In this document: one piece after another, positions 1 to 12,167 of the stretch | Layout of the letters: each line of letters begins with the position of its first letter | How positions within the stretch are numbered: position 1 is the first letter of the stretch | From: Gambelia wislizenii | Taxonomy: Eukaryota > Chordata > Lepidosauria > Squamata > Crotaphytidae | Direction of reading: 5' to 3' | NCBI GenBank assembly: GCA_030847615.1 | Contig: JAUMIR010000004.1 | Span: forward strand, 233,410,501 to 233,474,500 | DNA length: 64,000 nt | Notes under the pieces: generated by a model | The model's database searches: none | What the model was told of the DNA's origin: nothing | The model's input: the letters and a program-made list of their open reading frames with translations, nothing else | Translations under genes and position numbers: made by a program

Positions 1-550
1 CGCTGTATAAATACAATCCTAAATATACACTGGACTGACTATGTGACAAATGTTGCTGTCTTTGAGCAAGCAGGGATCACCAGCATTGAGGCCATGATAC
101 TGAGAACACAGCTGCACTGGGCAGGGCATGTTACTAGGATGGAGGACCGCCACCTCCCAAAAATAGTACTCTATGGTGAACTCGCCACGGGTGAGTGTAA
201 GGGGGGCCCTCCAAAAAAGTGATACAAGGATTCCCTGAAACAACATCTCAGGCTTGGCCAAATTGATCACCAACAATGGTCCGCCCTGGCTTCACATCGG
301 GAAGCATGGAGGCGCACTATGCACAATGCTGCAGCTTTATTTGAGAACTCACGCTGAACAAGTCTTGAAGAGAAACGACAACGCAGAAAGAATCACAACC
401 CGGAAACATCACCCAAGGAGACCCTCTGCTGTGCTTTCTGCAACCAGACTTGTTTATCTCAGATTGGCCTTTTCAGTCATCAGCGCACTTGCAGAAAGTG
501 CGGGATGAGTCCTTCCTGAATCTTTGTTTGCGAAGAAAAGCCAGAGAGAG
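1..550 (+). mobile_element. LINE-A fragment (non-LTR retrotransposon ORF2 C-terminus and 3' end)
   Basis: This is the 3' part of a non-LTR retrotransposon; it begins at or before the window edge. Translation gives the post-reverse-transcriptase region with the pieces RWAGHV-like, MEDRHLPK-like and LGQIDHQQWSALASH. It then shows a cysteine/histidine finger (CAFC...H...C) and a stop. It is broken: a TGA codon interrupts the frame near 355, and a further stop lies near 222 in the lysine-rich KKR stretch. The 3' end is GAAGAAAAGCC followed by a short AG repeat at 543-550. The same sequence recurs at 2861-3409, 18508-18808 and 60411-61311. The clade is uncertain (RTE- or Jockey-group-like). Confidence 0.85.
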
Positions 551-1489
551 ATATATTTATTGAGTTTCATCTCTGAATAAACTCTGTTATTTCACAAAAT
601 CTCAACTACCATACTAATACAGAAAAACTGCACATAATCACCATGGGACCAAAAGCTCTGGAGTTGTTGCCACTGAATGGTGGGGTATATATTTTAAAAA
701 CAACATAAAATATTTGAGAGAGTGATATGAAATCATCTTGTGTAAGAACAGAAAGATAAAGCCAGCAGGTGCCTTCCATCTGGAGGTTTTGAAAAAAAGA
801 AGAAATGTATGCATTATAAAGGTATCCTCAGCAGATCTAAATGGTTTTGCTGAAAGTGTTGTGTTTACATCTAATGAACTGATTATGTAAATCACCATTT
901 TTAAAATGTACATGTTCTAAAATGAAATCATGGGGTTGTATGATTCTTCTTTCAATGAATACAAAAATAATAAGGATGGTTCAAAATAGTTGAGGTTACA
1001 GTCCCATAGCCCTTGGGAAGGAACACTGGGGCCATAAATGAGATCAAATCTTTCTCTTTGAGGACAGAATTAGTGAGGTACAAATTTTCAGGGGTAGATT
1101 TTACCTTTGATGCCCTGCTGAGGGCCATACTAGACAACAGAGTTAATGTATTTTTAGAAAAGGTGTTCCTTCAAGTGGTGAAAGACACCTGTTTTTCATA
1201 GTTGATTTCCCTCACCTGTGTATCTCATATTTAGCATGCTTTGTTTTGTGATTAGTCATTGGATGGTAAACACAGGCATTATTTAGTGAAATGTGTCTTT
1301 GGAAGCTCTGGTATGAGAGAGGAAAAGCATATTGCATTTCCCCTTTTGGGTTTCACAGATACCAAATGGTTCTTGCACTGGAGGGGTAGTGGAGTAAGCA
1401 TCTCTGAAAGGGTGGGACTCCTCAAAAGTCATCAGAGGCATCCCTTGCCTGCTTCCAGCTCCTTGGCTTCAAGAGTGAATGACATAACC
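551..1489. other. No recognisable feature
   Basis: AT-rich sequence with only short chance reading frames on both strands. I see no terminal repeats, no SINE boxes and no similarity to other parts of the window. Confidence 0.5.
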
Positions 1490-2385
1490 TCTTGCATTTC
1501 ACAAATTACAACCAAGACACATGCGGCCAAGCAACATCAAAGTGTGGTCAAGATGACAAAAGTTATTAATGAGAAGAACACACAAGCTAGGAGAAGCTAT
1601 AGTAGTTTCTTTTTGTTGGAATCTATAGGAAAGGGCAAGATTCTCTCCCCTCCCCGCTTCTCCCCCTTGCTGAGTTAACTGAGTGCAAACCATTTTTGTA
1701 CTTTGAACCATGGACTTTTATCAGATGCACTAAATACAGCATCATAATGACGCCACATAAATGCAAAAGGGCGTGCACACCAGATGATGTCATCCTTTCA
1801 CCTTTATGTCTCGTCTTTAAACCGATCTATTTTATTGATGTCCCAAGCTGTCAATAGATCAGCTGTGTTGTTTTTTTACCAGCATAGCCGGCGTATGTAA
1901 CCTCGCATCTTTTCCCCCACGTACTTACCTTGTGAACGGCCAGACGGGCCAGAACACTTCCAGGTGAGATTGCAACATCCAGGCAGGTGACACACTTTTT
2001 ATGACCCTCCCTGGGTTACTTGGAAGTTTTTAAGTGTGTGTGTATATGCTTGATGTAACTTTTTATGTTTCGTTTTATTTTAAAATTTCCTACATGATGA
2101 AATCTCGTGGGATTTCAAAGGAGGAAGTGAATGGGGCTTCATTCACTTTCTCTTCATTGCTGGGGAAGCCTTCTGCTAGAAGAGGAGGTAAGTGTGGTGG
2201 TGGGGCGTTCTTTTGCTGGCATAAAAATGGAAATTTTTTTATGCCAGCAAAAGAACGTTTAAAGGGGCTTGTTGGATAAAGTCCTCAGTTTGCAGCAATA
2301 GATGTAAGCTGAGGACAAAGAGAGAAAGTGTGAAGAGGAGAGAGAAACTGGGATATTTTAAAAGCAGCTGAAAAAGTGGGATGAC
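1490..2385 (+). repeat. R-X interspersed repeat, split by a MITE
   Basis: The left half (1490-1711) and right half (2285-2385) are parts of one dispersed repeat, also present at 12905-13180, 17165-17525 and, inverted, at 27655-27990. Shared landmarks are the phrase around GCCAAGCAACATCA, a pyrimidine-rich block before GAGTGCAAAC, TTTGCAGCAA, and AAAAGCAGCTGAAAAAGTGG near the end. The MITE at 1712-2284 sits between TTTGAAC and TCAGTTTGCAGC, which are adjacent in the uninterrupted copies. The class is unknown; it encodes nothing I can recognise. Confidence 0.65.
1712..2284 (+). mobile_element. Harbinger-like MITE, subfamily I, copy 1
   Basis: About 573 bp, bounded by GGACTTTTATCAGA and its degenerate inverse ending ATAAAGTCC. 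Inside are the landmarks shared by subfamily I: a self-complementary block near a TTTATTGATG motif, CCAGAACACTTCCAGGTGAG, the CACACTTTTTATGACCC stretch, and a 3' hairpin (2213-2256) made of TTTTGCTGGCATAAAA and its inverse. The flanks (CAT left, TCA right) no longer match, so the target duplication has decayed or my boundary is off by a base. No coding capacity. Confidence 0.75.
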
Positions 2386-2617
2386 CGGTCACTGCGTTGC
2401 AAGATTGATTCCAGAGGGCTCCAAGGCTCACTCAGCCTTCCATCCTTTTGTAGGTCGGTAAAATGAGTACCCGGCTTGTGGGGGGCAATTAGCTAACACA
2501 CATTGGAAACTGCTTAATGCAGTGTAGATGTGTAAATTGCTGTTGCTTAAAACAGTTTGTAAGCTGCCCTGATAGCCTTGTGGCTGAAGAGCGGGGTATG
2601 AATAAATAAATAAATAA
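2386..2617 (+). mobile_element. tRNA-type SINE (SINE-2), 5' truncated
   Basis: A copy of the SINE that is more complete at 25753-26005. Shared landmarks are CTCACTCAGCCTTCCATCC, GTAGGTCGGTAAAATGAGTA, GGGGCAATTAGCTAACACAC, and the 3' end AGCGGGGTATGAATAAATAA with an (AATA)n tail. A B-box-like GATTGATTCC lies near 2405; the A-box half is missing. It joins the end of the R-X repeat directly. Confidence 0.75.
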
Positions 2618-2860
2618 CCAGTTGGTGCCCTCAGTTAAAGCAGCAGGGAAGAGCCAACCATTGATGCTCTTTGAAGGGGAGGGTCTGGAAGGTAGAAGTT
2701 GCAAGATGGTAGAAAGGATACAGGTTAGGGCTTTTGTTGCAAGGGAATGAAAGGGTGTCACCAAGAACTTGTGTAGCAGCTTGACTTGTTTTGTCTGCCA
2801 GAGTTGGGAGGATATATCCAACAGAGATGTAAGTAGAGAGAGGCTGAGTGATGTTTTTGA

Positions 2861-3409
2861 GTGATGTTTTTGGGTTGTGATTCTTTCTGCGTTGTCGTTT
2901 CTCTCCAAGACTTGTTCGTCGTGAGTTCTCAAATAAGGCTGCAGCATTGTGGATAGTGCGTCTCCATGCCTCCCGATGTGAGGCCAGGGCGGACCACTGT
3001 TGGTGATCAATTTGGCCAAGCCTGAGATGTTGTTTCAGGGAGTCTTTGTATCGCTTTTTTGGAGCGCCCCTCTTACGCTGACCCGTGGTGAGTTCACCGT
3101 AGAGTAGTATTTTTGGGAGGCGATGGTCCTCCATCCTAGAAACGTGCCCTGCCCAGCGCAGCTGTGTTCTCAATATCATGGCCTCAATGCTGGTGATCCC
3201 TGCTTGCTCAAGGACAGCAACATTCATCACATAGTCAGTCCAGTGTATATTTAGGATTGTGCGTAGACAGCGCTGATGAAAGCGCTCGAGGAGTCGTAGG
3301 TGGTGGCGATAGGTGACCCATGTTTCAGATCCATAAAGGAGGATAGACAGTACGATGGCTCTATACACACTGATTTTTGTGCTTTGCCTCAGGTGTTTAT
3401 TGCTCCAGC
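2861..3409 (-). mobile_element. LINE-A fragment, ORF2 C-terminal region
   Basis: A reverse-strand LINE-A copy, truncated at both ends. It keeps an open frame through VYRAIVLSILLYGSETWVTY, the RWAGHV and MEDHRLPKILLYGEL pieces, and LGQIDHQQWSALASHREAW. At the codon that is TGA in copies 1 and 4 it reads CGA. The frame then runs into unrelated sequence before the zinc-finger segment. It is the best-preserved copy of this stretch; no protein is expected. Confidence 0.85.
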
Positions 3410-4658
3410 CCAAGACCAGTCATATGTCATTCCCCTGGCACTGCTTGTAATGAAAAGGGAATCATTCAAATGTAAACAAACAAACAACCCCCCCACAACC
3501 AGCTAAAGGAGGAAAATGTTTCTCCTGTCACCCCTGCTGGAAGAGGCCTAGCAGGGTTTTGAATGAAGTGGGATCATCTGCCTTCAGATCTCCTGAATGC
3601 AGGATATGTATAAAATGCACATGCACACATGTAAATGTATTTGCATCTGTGTGAATACAGACACATGAACTGACTGACCTAATAATAATACATTTTCTTA
3701 AGCAACTTTCAGTGTAGTCAGTTTTTCTTATCTGGCATAGTGTGAACTTTTATAGCCAGTATTTTTAAAGCCCCCCCCCCCGCTTCCAAGTTTCTTTTGA
3801 AAGAAAGAAATGCTTCAATTTCTTCACAATCTAACCTTTCCTTTTGGTCATCAGTCCCCTGTTCCAATGACCTATTATCCTGTATTTCTTCCCCTTTGAC
3901 AATTCACTAATAGCTTCATTCTCTTCCCTTCTCATTGACTCATCTTTCTTCCTACATAGAGGCATAAGTCAGCACCAATGTGCATATCTTCCTTGTCTTC
4001 TTCCAGGATCTGATTTTTCTCTCTCTCGCATCGCCATTAAATTCCAAACATACCTAGGGAGAAAAGTAAATGATTGTTTAGTTGTCATTTGTCCTAGGTT
4101 TAGAATCTAAGTGGAAATCCATTACATCCCAGTATAGATTTTTATAGTTGGGTTTCATTTATGTTATAAATGAATGCTTAACTGTACTTGGCACTGCATA
4201 TATTGGCCAGTGAATATACCATCTGCAATAAATGTTTGGATGTTGAACACCATAGCTATTGTGTCGGATTAAAGCTGAAATCCATTGTTTGTGTCAAGTA
4301 TGGCTCCCTTAAATTCTGACTAATCAAGTGTCCAATGTCATGGCAGCAGTCCTATGTGCTGTTGTTATTCCACATGTAGGTCCTTTCATGTGCTGGAAGG
4401 ATCTGGTAATTTCTTAATATATTTCATCATGCTTATGAAAAATAATATTCAGCTCAGCCCTGCTTATTTTAAGCACAAAGAGGCCCCATTGGAGGTATAG
4501 CCCTTCCCCACTTCCATGTTGTAAAGCCACTGTGCCTTGACATGCTGCTTTTGGGATTCAACCGCCTTTCCTTTTGAGTATGCATGAGAGAAGTGGGATT
4601 AATACCTACCTCTATCCAAGATAGGCTTGCTTTTCAGTATTAGAGCCTGTTCAGTGAC
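3410..4658. other. No recognisable feature
   Basis: Unique-looking AT-rich sequence with a C-homopolymer near 3771-3781 and a pyrimidine-rich patch near 3790-4030. I see no terminal repeats, LINE frames or SINE boxes. Confidence 0.5.
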
Positions 4659-4660
4659 TA

Positions 4661-4883
4661 CAGGTCAACCCCCATATCTACAGATTTGGTATCCATGGTT
4701 TCATTTAGCCACATCTTTTTTTAAAAAAAGTTCTCTAGGCACTTCTAGCTTGTCCAGTGCTAGTCTATGTTCAACGTCCAGCATTCATCCCATTGAAAAT
4801 AATAGGGTTTCCTATTATCCATGGTTTCAGGTATACACAGGGGTTTTTGGAATGCATCCCTTGCAGATATGGGGGCCAACCTG
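4661..4883. mobile_element. Tigger/mariner-like MITE
   Basis: A 223-bp element with inverted ends: CAGGTCAACCCCCATATCT on the left and, inverted, CAGGTTGGCCCCCATATCT on the right. It is flanked on both sides by TA (4659-4660, 4884-4885), the target-site hallmark of Tc1/mariner-type transposition. The interior holds ATCCATGGTTTCA twice in opposite context, as in pogo/Tigger-derived MITEs of vertebrates. Non-coding. Confidence 0.7.
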
Positions 4884-4885
4884 TA

Positions 4886-6380
4886 TATATTTTATTTTAA
4901 AACTGACTGGAGAAGACATATGCAAAGGGAAATTTTCAAGAGTGGCAAGGGATTAAGCAACTACTTCCTGTTTCATGAAAATTAGACCAGCAGGTTTGTA
5001 GGCTCTCTGTTAGTGTGATAAGGCAACCATGAGACCCCATGGTTCCCTCATAAGAACTAGTAATAAAGATGATGGTGGAGAAAAGTGAGTTACTGTGAAT
5101 TTTGGGGTGTTATCTAGATGGTGGGGAAAACATCCTTTCAGAATGCAAGGGGAATACCGTTTATCCAGATGAGCTCCCACAGCAATTCGCCATATTTGAA
5201 AGGCAAGGAGCCAAAACCTCAAAGTACTTCACAACAACAGCCTTCACTGTTTACCATGACTTAAAAAAAAAACATATGCAGAAATGTGCATTCCTGCCCA
5301 TTTGAAGTAAAAATGTGATTGTTTAGATGTGCGCGGAGGGGTGTGTGTGCTAGCAACAAAGTGACTGGAGCTGCCATTGCTGATTTTCACAGAAGTGATT
5401 GTGTGCTATTTTCAAGCAGCAGAGAAAAAAAAAATTAAAGCAGAAGATCACTCTTCCATGTCCCTGATTTAACAGACGGGGGAGGGGGAACAAAGGGAGC
5501 TTTGGGGCAACAATAATACACATAATTCACTTGTGGCCACCATCTTTACTTGTGGGCATGCTTCATGTGAACTTCAAACATGATAGCTTCCCATGCCTGT
5601 GATCTTGCGAATGTATCATGGAGACCAATGACCGCTGCTGCGATGGTGAGTTAATGCGCTATTTTCCGCAATTAATTCTCCCATCTAGCTGAGTCCTGAG
5701 TAAGCTACCAAAATCTGCATGAGGTATATGTGATCATATAAACACAGGTATTTGTAGCTGCCAACAACATTTATTCCAATAAATACCAAAGCAATTCAAA
5801 ATATAGGATCACACGAGATAAAGTAAGAGGAGAATGTTTTGGGTCCCCCCCCCGTCATTTAGCAGAATGTGTTTAAAATCTTTGTCTCCTTGGGCAATCA
5901 TATTCTGGTACTGTCTGAAGCAGCGTGACCAAGAGCTAGTCAACCAGAAAATGGATGTAGTTTCCTGTGCAGTCTAAGATGCATATATTCACATTAAGTG
6001 AATGGATGAGGAAATTTTTGCTGTCTTCTAAATGTCTGGATGAGAAACACTATAGCAGGTTATATACTAGATCTAGTAAACAGGCAGCAGGTTTTTAAAC
6101 AATCAAGATTAAATGCCTAATCATGACCAGTTTACTCAGGTCTTTACTCCTGTGGGTAATTTGGCATTTAGTAACAAAGGAGAGATTATTTACAAGTGCA
6201 GGCTTTAGAATCAGGCCTTGTATATCAAGCAAATTACATCAAATCAAGTTACTGTTTCCAGTTACATTTTGTTCAAAACCAGCGGGACTTAAATATGATC
6301 AAAAAGGCACAAGGGTTGCAAGTAGTGGGTAGGATGCTGAAAACCAAGTTCTCTCAGTTTATGTTGATAACAGTGGGATT
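4886..6380. other. No recognisable feature
   Basis: Mostly unique sequence with short A- and C-homopolymers (5264, 5430, 5846) and only short chance reading frames. Nothing here resembles another region of the window. Confidence 0.45.
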
Positions 6381-6535
6381 TCATAGAATCATACAGCTGG
6401 AAGAGACCACGAGGGCCATCTAGTCCAACCCTCTGCCATGCAGAAAGACACAATCAAAGCACTCCTGACCAATGGCCATCCAGCCTCTGATTAAAAACCT
6501 CCAAAGAAGGACACTCCACCACACTCCAAGGCAGC
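6381..6535 (-). mobile_element. CR1 LINE 3' end
   Basis: Reads as the reverse complement of a CR1 terminus: TCATAGAATCATA (inverted ATTCTATG-type repeat), then GGAAGAGACCACGAGGGCCA, TCCAACC, and CCTCCAAAGAAGGACACTCC. Only the 3' untranslated end is present, as in most CR1 insertions, which are heavily 5' truncated. Confidence 0.85.
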
Positions 6536-6730
6536 CTAGTTTACCTGATTCTGGAAATGGGTTGTTGTACAAATTTTTCAACCTAATAATCCTAATATAT
6601 CAGCAAAGCCATCCTGTTGGCGGTGTATAAACATTTACCTTTTTGGAACAGTACTTCTTAGTGGTATTACTCAAAGCTGTGTTTGTCTGGATAAGTATGC
6701 AAAGAGATATTGTAGCACCTCAGAGACTAA

Positions 6731-7269
6731 GGAGATTATCAAACAGGAATGCAAAAAGCGTTCCTATCCCACAATCTCCACTCCTTCCCCTGTCCCGCCA
6801 TAATCACCCTCCCCACTACACTTACCTCCTCTCCCATGGACAGGGCAGCCCAGGAGTGAACGGAGCTCTCATGGAGCTCCATTCACTTCCTGGAGTGAAA
6901 TCCCACAGATTGTCATGAGGGGAATTCAAAAATAAAAACCAAAATACAAAAAAAAGTTACAAAAGCACATACACACACTTTAAAACTTCCAAGTAAACCA
7001 GGGAAGTTTTAAAAAAGTGTGTCACTTACATGGATGTCCCGATCTCATCCGGAAGTGTTCTGTCAGGGACTGCCCATTGACGCTGGGATCTCACCAGCAA
7101 AATGGGGCACCTTGTCACACAGAGGAAAATCTGTCACAGAAATGGAATGACAGATCTATTGACATCTTCTCCTGTCAATAAAATGCAGCGCTGGCATAAC
7201 GGCAACAGAATATGTGCATAACAATGGGGGAAACAACATCATGTGGTAAGGGAGCCCTTTTCGATCTCC
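6731..7269 (-). mobile_element. Harbinger-like MITE, subfamily I (reverse), copy 2
   Basis: Starts GGAGATTATCAAAC and ends with a worn GATCTCC. The interior is subfamily I in reverse: the GAGCTCTCATGGAGCTCC palindrome, AAACTTCCAAGTAAACCAGGG, CGGAAGTGTTCTGTCAGG, and TCTATTGACATC...CTGTCAATAAAA. The flanks (TAA, TGG) do not match. A short stretch just left (6690-6727, with GTAGCACCTCAGAGACT) is a relic of another dispersed repeat, seen again at 53060-53160. Confidence 0.7.
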
Positions 7270-7323
7270 TGGCATGAGCCTCTGACCTTTTGTACTGTGG
7301 CACTGGACTAAATCTTTGACTGT

Positions 7324-7663
7324 GGAATTTTTCAGACTGGGGAACCCCTCCCTGAGGAGGTTGGGAGAAGAACGGGGCTGTTGCGCTTACATGGCCCCGT
7401 TTCAGACAGCCCCGTCCTCCTCCTGACCTTCCCCTGTGCTGCTGGTGCTACTTTTTATTGATGTAAAACCTCTGTCAATAAAAAGTGGTGCCTGCAACAT
7501 AGGGGAAAACCTCTGTCAATAAAAAGCGGGACCTGCAGCATGGGGGAAGGTCGGGAGGAGGACGGAGAAGGATGGGGCTGTCTGAAACGGGGCTGTGTAA
7601 GCACGACAGCCCCATGGTTCTCCCAACCTCCTTGGGTTTTTTCCCCCACATCTGAAAAAGTCC
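7324..7663. mobile_element. Fold-back Harbinger-like MITE, subfamily III
   Basis: A 340-bp near-palindrome from GGAATTTTTCAGAC to TCTGAAAAAGTCC. It is flanked on both sides by TGT (7321-7323, 7664-7666), a 3-bp target duplication. Both arms carry inverse versions of GAGGTTGGGAGAA, ACGGGGCTGT and TTTATTGA...CCTCTGTCAATAAAAAG. It is related to the element at 38020-38363. No coding capacity. Confidence 0.75.
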
Positions 7664-10600
7664 TGTGTTTGCATTCCTGTGAGCTAATTAACAGTTGGCT
7701 ACCTCCCCAGACTAGTGCTGTTTATACTTTGCTGGTAAATAGTTGCTTTCCGGACACCCGTTTCCTTTTTGGTGCATTTGAACTTGGGACAAGAGCGCAG
7801 CTTAGTTATGCCTCTACACACAACTAGAAAGTTTAATTTTTCCAGCCACACTTCATATGACAGAGATTGCAGAATTAGTAGATGTATTTATTTATTTATT
7901 CATTCATTTGATTTATACCCCATCTTTCTTTCAAAATGGGATTCAAAGCAGCTTGCAATATAAGTTAAAACAAAATAGTTAAAACAACATGTGGTACAAA
8001 AGTTCAAAAGGTAGATGATAAGCCTGATTTGGGTTGGCTTAGAGGTAGCAATGTGTGTCCTCAACAGTCGCTAGTTTGCATGTCTGAGAATTTAAGTATA
8101 GCATATATTTATGTCACATCCTGTTGGTGTTAGCCACACCTTCTCTTTTTCTGCATCAGTTAGTCTGCAATCTGAGTATCTTCAACTCTAATTTTGTCGT
8201 CTTCAGTTCTCTTTCATGTTTGAAGAGCACACATTACAGAGCCCCTCACCATGACATGTTATGAAACCTTTGGTATTTGTAAGTAACTCTATTTCTTTTG
8301 TTTTCACAAAAGAAGACTAAGCCTGCTTCATTTAATGGCCAACATATGAAATAATGAGACAGACACAAAATCTGGGCTGAAATATGGGTCAGCCGCATGA
8401 CCTGCAGGTGGAATTTGCATCCTTCAACCCAAAAGGGGTTCCCATAGGTGAACACCAAAGTAATCTCATCTTCCCCACACCCTGCAAAGTGACCACCTAT
8501 TTATGACTCCACCCAAAGCCAATTATCCAATGCCAAAGTGACAGTATGGGGTAGGCAAAAAACCCTGTGGAAAGGGACAGAAATTTCTACCCGGCCCTAA
8601 AAGTGACCAGAAAAACTCATGCTGTGACAGAGGCAGTTGGGTGGGTCGACAAAGGCGAAAGAGGAAGAGGCCAGGGGCGGCACGACCTAAATATAGTAAG
8701 CTCCGCCCCCGCCTCCTCCCTACCGTGGCGTGACACACCATGGTCCAATCACATGCTTTGTTTTTATCTGAGGCCATTAAAACACCTCTCCTCACACAAC
8801 ACTGTGTGGTGCTCAGGGTGTGTGTGTGATTATTCTCTACTAGTGGTGGTGCAGGGCTGGTTGTTGCTCACCTTCCACTTTCTAATATTAATTACTCTGC
8901 TTATGACATGTACTACTACTGTCTCTCACATTCCCTGACAGGCTAAACTTTAATTACCCTCACATGAATGCAGACTCAAACATTGTGTGTTTTGACAGTA
9001 ACAGCTATGTCAACCAAACATTTGTCAGCTACATGGGTAAACAGTGTAGACTTAACATACAGGACCAGCCTCATCATTAGGCAGAATGAGGAAACCACCT
9101 CAGGTGGCAAAGGATGGGAAGGGAAGGCAAGACAGTACTCCAGCTGTTCCTTCTGAGCCCCCTGGCCTTTCCCCTCTTGTACAGTCTGTCCTCTGCCCCC
9201 GAAACCACAATTGGGCAACTGTTGGGGGTTAGCGGGCTGCATCCCCATGGGAGACCCTGGAGGACTGCACCTTCCACTGTACCTTCTTAAAAAAACAAAA
9301 AACAAACAACCCTTTTTTGATGCCTAAGAACCTTGGGTGCCTCAGAAACAGCCCTGGGTGTCAGAGGCAGCCTATTGGCTGCACTTTGCTCACCTCTATT
9401 CTAAACTGACCTGCTGTGTTTTCCTCTCTCTTTTTTCTCAGAAAGGTGAAATATCATTTGTGCACACCATAGAAATAGTTTTTTAAAAAAAGTTTGTTGG
9501 CAGAAGATTTAAAAATGTGAGCAATTCACTCACTGCTGCCATCTTGGCTACAGGCACTTATGGGGGCTGTAAAACCATTAAGACAGGTCACTGCTGACTT
9601 ACTATTACTGTGGAGCAATCTGGGTTTTTTTTCTTCTTCATGTAGACAAGTCCTTGGTTTAAATGAAAGAGGTTTCACCTACTTCCTTGGGGTGTGTGGT
9701 GGGGTGGGGGAATAGAGAATACTGTACATGGAGTTTAAAATGCTGCTTGTTTGGTGAAGGTGACTGTTAGAAAAGCTGAGAACTTCCTCTGCCATACAGT
9801 CTCTCTTCCTCACACATACAAACAAGATTCAAGATTTGTAGAATTGTAATCCCAGGGTAAAATATGTGCAGAAGCACATTTTAATATTACCATGGCATAT
9901 AGTTCTAAAACCATTGCAACCGCATTTCAGGAGCTCTCTCCCCACCCCCAGCTTCTAGGCTGCAAGTACTGAACACTAAAATAAGTACATAAACTAGTCA
10001 TACACCTTATATTCTGGAAATATTGCTTTGTCAGCACATATCTGGTGCTTAGGAAATTGTGTCTCTCATGATCAAAAAGAAGAAGTCTCTTTCAGTGACT
10101 AATGGGAGATGTTGGTAATGACCCTTTACCACGTACTTTCTGTACATGAGTCTTCCTTTTGAAGACAATATGGCAGTATGCATTCTGCATTTGTGTATGC
10201 TTTCCTTCAGAACAGGAGAGAAACAGGAGTTGTTTTTTACTAAAAAAAAACAACAAAAAAAGGAAGTTGAGCTCAGTCATGCTTATTTTCATTGACTTTT
10301 AAACAGTCCATTTCCCCCTTAAAAGCATCATGCTACACATGTCTTAGTAAGAGGCACAGAATGCACTCATCTAAGGAAAGTCCCTACCGGTACTTGTGGT
10401 TTGGAAATTACCTTCATAATTTCAAAGTGTGCAGATGAGACATTGATAGAACATATAAAAGAAGTTGGGCAGAAATATTTTACCAGAACATTTCTGTTGT
10501 GCTATACAGTATTCCTAACTATGCTAGAACGCAGGTCTTTCAATACCTATTAGAAAAGTTATGGGGGGGGGCTACAATTCCCAGCATCCCCCAGTCAGCA

Positions 10601-11190
10601 TGGCCATACACAAGAGAGAAAAAGAAGTTGCACATCTTAAGCTTGTTGTACTAGGAAGATGTGACAGTGACTTCTTTCAAAATTCCCAGTTATAAACCAA
10701 GTCTTGAGAACATTGTTTTTTAGCCAAAAGTCACTACTTGTAGAGAAGCTGTGCTTTTTAACCCTATCCTTTTCAAGAGGGCATTTTATTAACCCAACAA
10801 GATTCATCCTTAATATCTAAACATGAATAACCCAGGACCTTTCTGCAGTATCAGAGAGGATTCTGGAATGGAACTCACTGATTTCATTCTGCTGTATTGG
10901 CACCTCTAGCCTTGAAGCTACTACCTGTAGCTTATTGTCCTGGGAAAATTAACTCTTCTGCTCATTGTGAACATTGCACTTGGCAAACTTTTGAAGCAGC
11001 GACAATCTGGTGGTGTGAGCTGTTAAGTAAGGGATACTGTACATCCAAAAGAAGACAGACTGGCTTGTCCCTCTGTAAGCTGAATTGTCTTCTAGAGTCT
11101 AGAAAGGTTACTTTTGGGGGCCACAACTGCCAATTTCCCCAACTGGCATGGCTCTACTGGGGATACTGTGAGCTTCAATCCAAAATCACA
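7664..11190. other. Mostly unique sequence with minor repeat scraps
   Basis: 7885-7990 resembles the 3' end of a LINE or SINE (TTTATTTATTTATTCATTCA, then TTTATACCCCATCTTTCTTT). A GC-richer patch at 8640-8740 has CTCCGCCCC and, further on, GTCCAATCA. Short stretches near 10575 and 11120 resemble the 'CAATTCCCAGCATCCC' dispersed repeat. I see no gene or intact mobile element. Confidence 0.4.
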
Positions 11191-11191
11191 A

Positions 11192-11235
11192 CTCTCTCTC
11201 TCTCTCCCTACACACACACACACACACACACACAC
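11192..11235. repeat. (CT)n/(CA)n compound microsatellite
   Basis: CT dinucleotides at 11192-11206, then CCCTA, then CA repeats to 11235. Confidence 0.95.
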
Positions 11236-11375
11236 GTACTGCTCTTAATAGCAGTGTATGAGTTGGAGAAAAAAGGAATGGGGTGGTTCTGTCAGAATCT
11301 TACAGTCTACCCTAAAGGAAGTGGTAGATACATAAGAAGAGTCTCTGATTCAGTATCTGAAGCACTAAAGATATA

Positions 11376-11715
11376 GGACTTTATCAGACTGGCAACTAAA
11401 AACACTGTAATTCCACTATTGAGGAAAGCAAAAACATAGTGGCATTATTACACTTATTACCCCAGGTCACTGTAATCATGCGATATAACTGCTACGGAAT
11501 TATTGCATGAGCACTACTAGCACTTTAAAAATGGGATTTTACTTCTTTGATTTACCATGGGTGAGATTTTGGCAGTTCTTTGGCATTTATATTGGTTTAA
11601 TATCTTTTTATGGGGGAGGGTGGGGGTGGGTGGTGTTTAGGGATTTTAATCTGTATTTGTATTTTAATTTTTGTAAGCCACCCTGATTGCTTTTAAAAGA
11701 GGGGCGGGGTATAAA

Positions 11716-11749
<34 letters not shown>

Positions 11750-12167
11750 GCAAGAAGACACAAATTCCCAACCCCCCTAAATTTGCAAAGTAAATGAACA
11801 CTCAAACATGTAAACAAACCTAAAAATGTGCAAACAAAATGGGGGCAGTTTGTAAAAAGAGCATCTTGTGGATAGTTTTCACGTTCTCATCCAGAAGTTT
11901 TTTCACTGGGAACAGGGAGGGGGGGAAAGAGGGCCGCCCATTCATGCTGTAATCTTGCAATTACAGTGGGATGTGGTTTTGCACACTCTTCAATATCATG
12001 AAAAAAACGCTATTGACATCTTGTCCCATCAATGGAAAGCGACACCTTATTTGTGGCTGGAGCACAGATTGACCATGCGAGGATGACAATGTTGTGTGAT
12101 AGCAGGACCCGGTTCTCACTACCATGATGTTGTAATCATGCAGTTTTTGCCACGTCTGATAAAATCC
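11376..12167 (+). mobile_element. Harbinger-like MITE, subfamily II, with a nested insertion
   Basis: Starts GGACTTTATCAGAC and ends GTCTGATAAAATCC; the flanks are ATA and TTA, one mismatch apart. Its interior (CACTGTAATTCCACTATTGAGG, CACTACTAGCACTTTAAAAATG, AAAGAGCATCTTGTGG, CAATGGAAAGCGACACC) matches the elements at 30833, 59382 and, reversed, 18834. A foreign piece interrupts it at about 11579-11751. That piece reads as a LINE/SINE-type 3' end (TTGTAAGCCACCCTGATTGC, GGGGCGGGGTATAAAT) running into an (ATT)n tail. Confidence 0.8.
11716..11749. repeat. (ATT)n microsatellite
   Basis: About eleven ATT units, forming the 3' tail of the small insertion inside the subfamily II MITE. Confidence 0.95.

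Noticed and set aside
1259..1678. 139-codon plus-strand frame
   Set aside because: Runs into the R-X repeat and has no known domain; no neighbouring splice-bounded coding signal.
8690..8790. Possible promoter: GC box CTCCGCCCC and CCAAT-like GTCCAATCA
   Set aside because: No exon, transcript signal or CpG island follows; two short motifs are expected by chance in 64 kb.
10897..11376. 159-codon plus-strand open frame
   Set aside because: It crosses the CT/CA microsatellite and has no recognisable motif; composition and context suggest chance.
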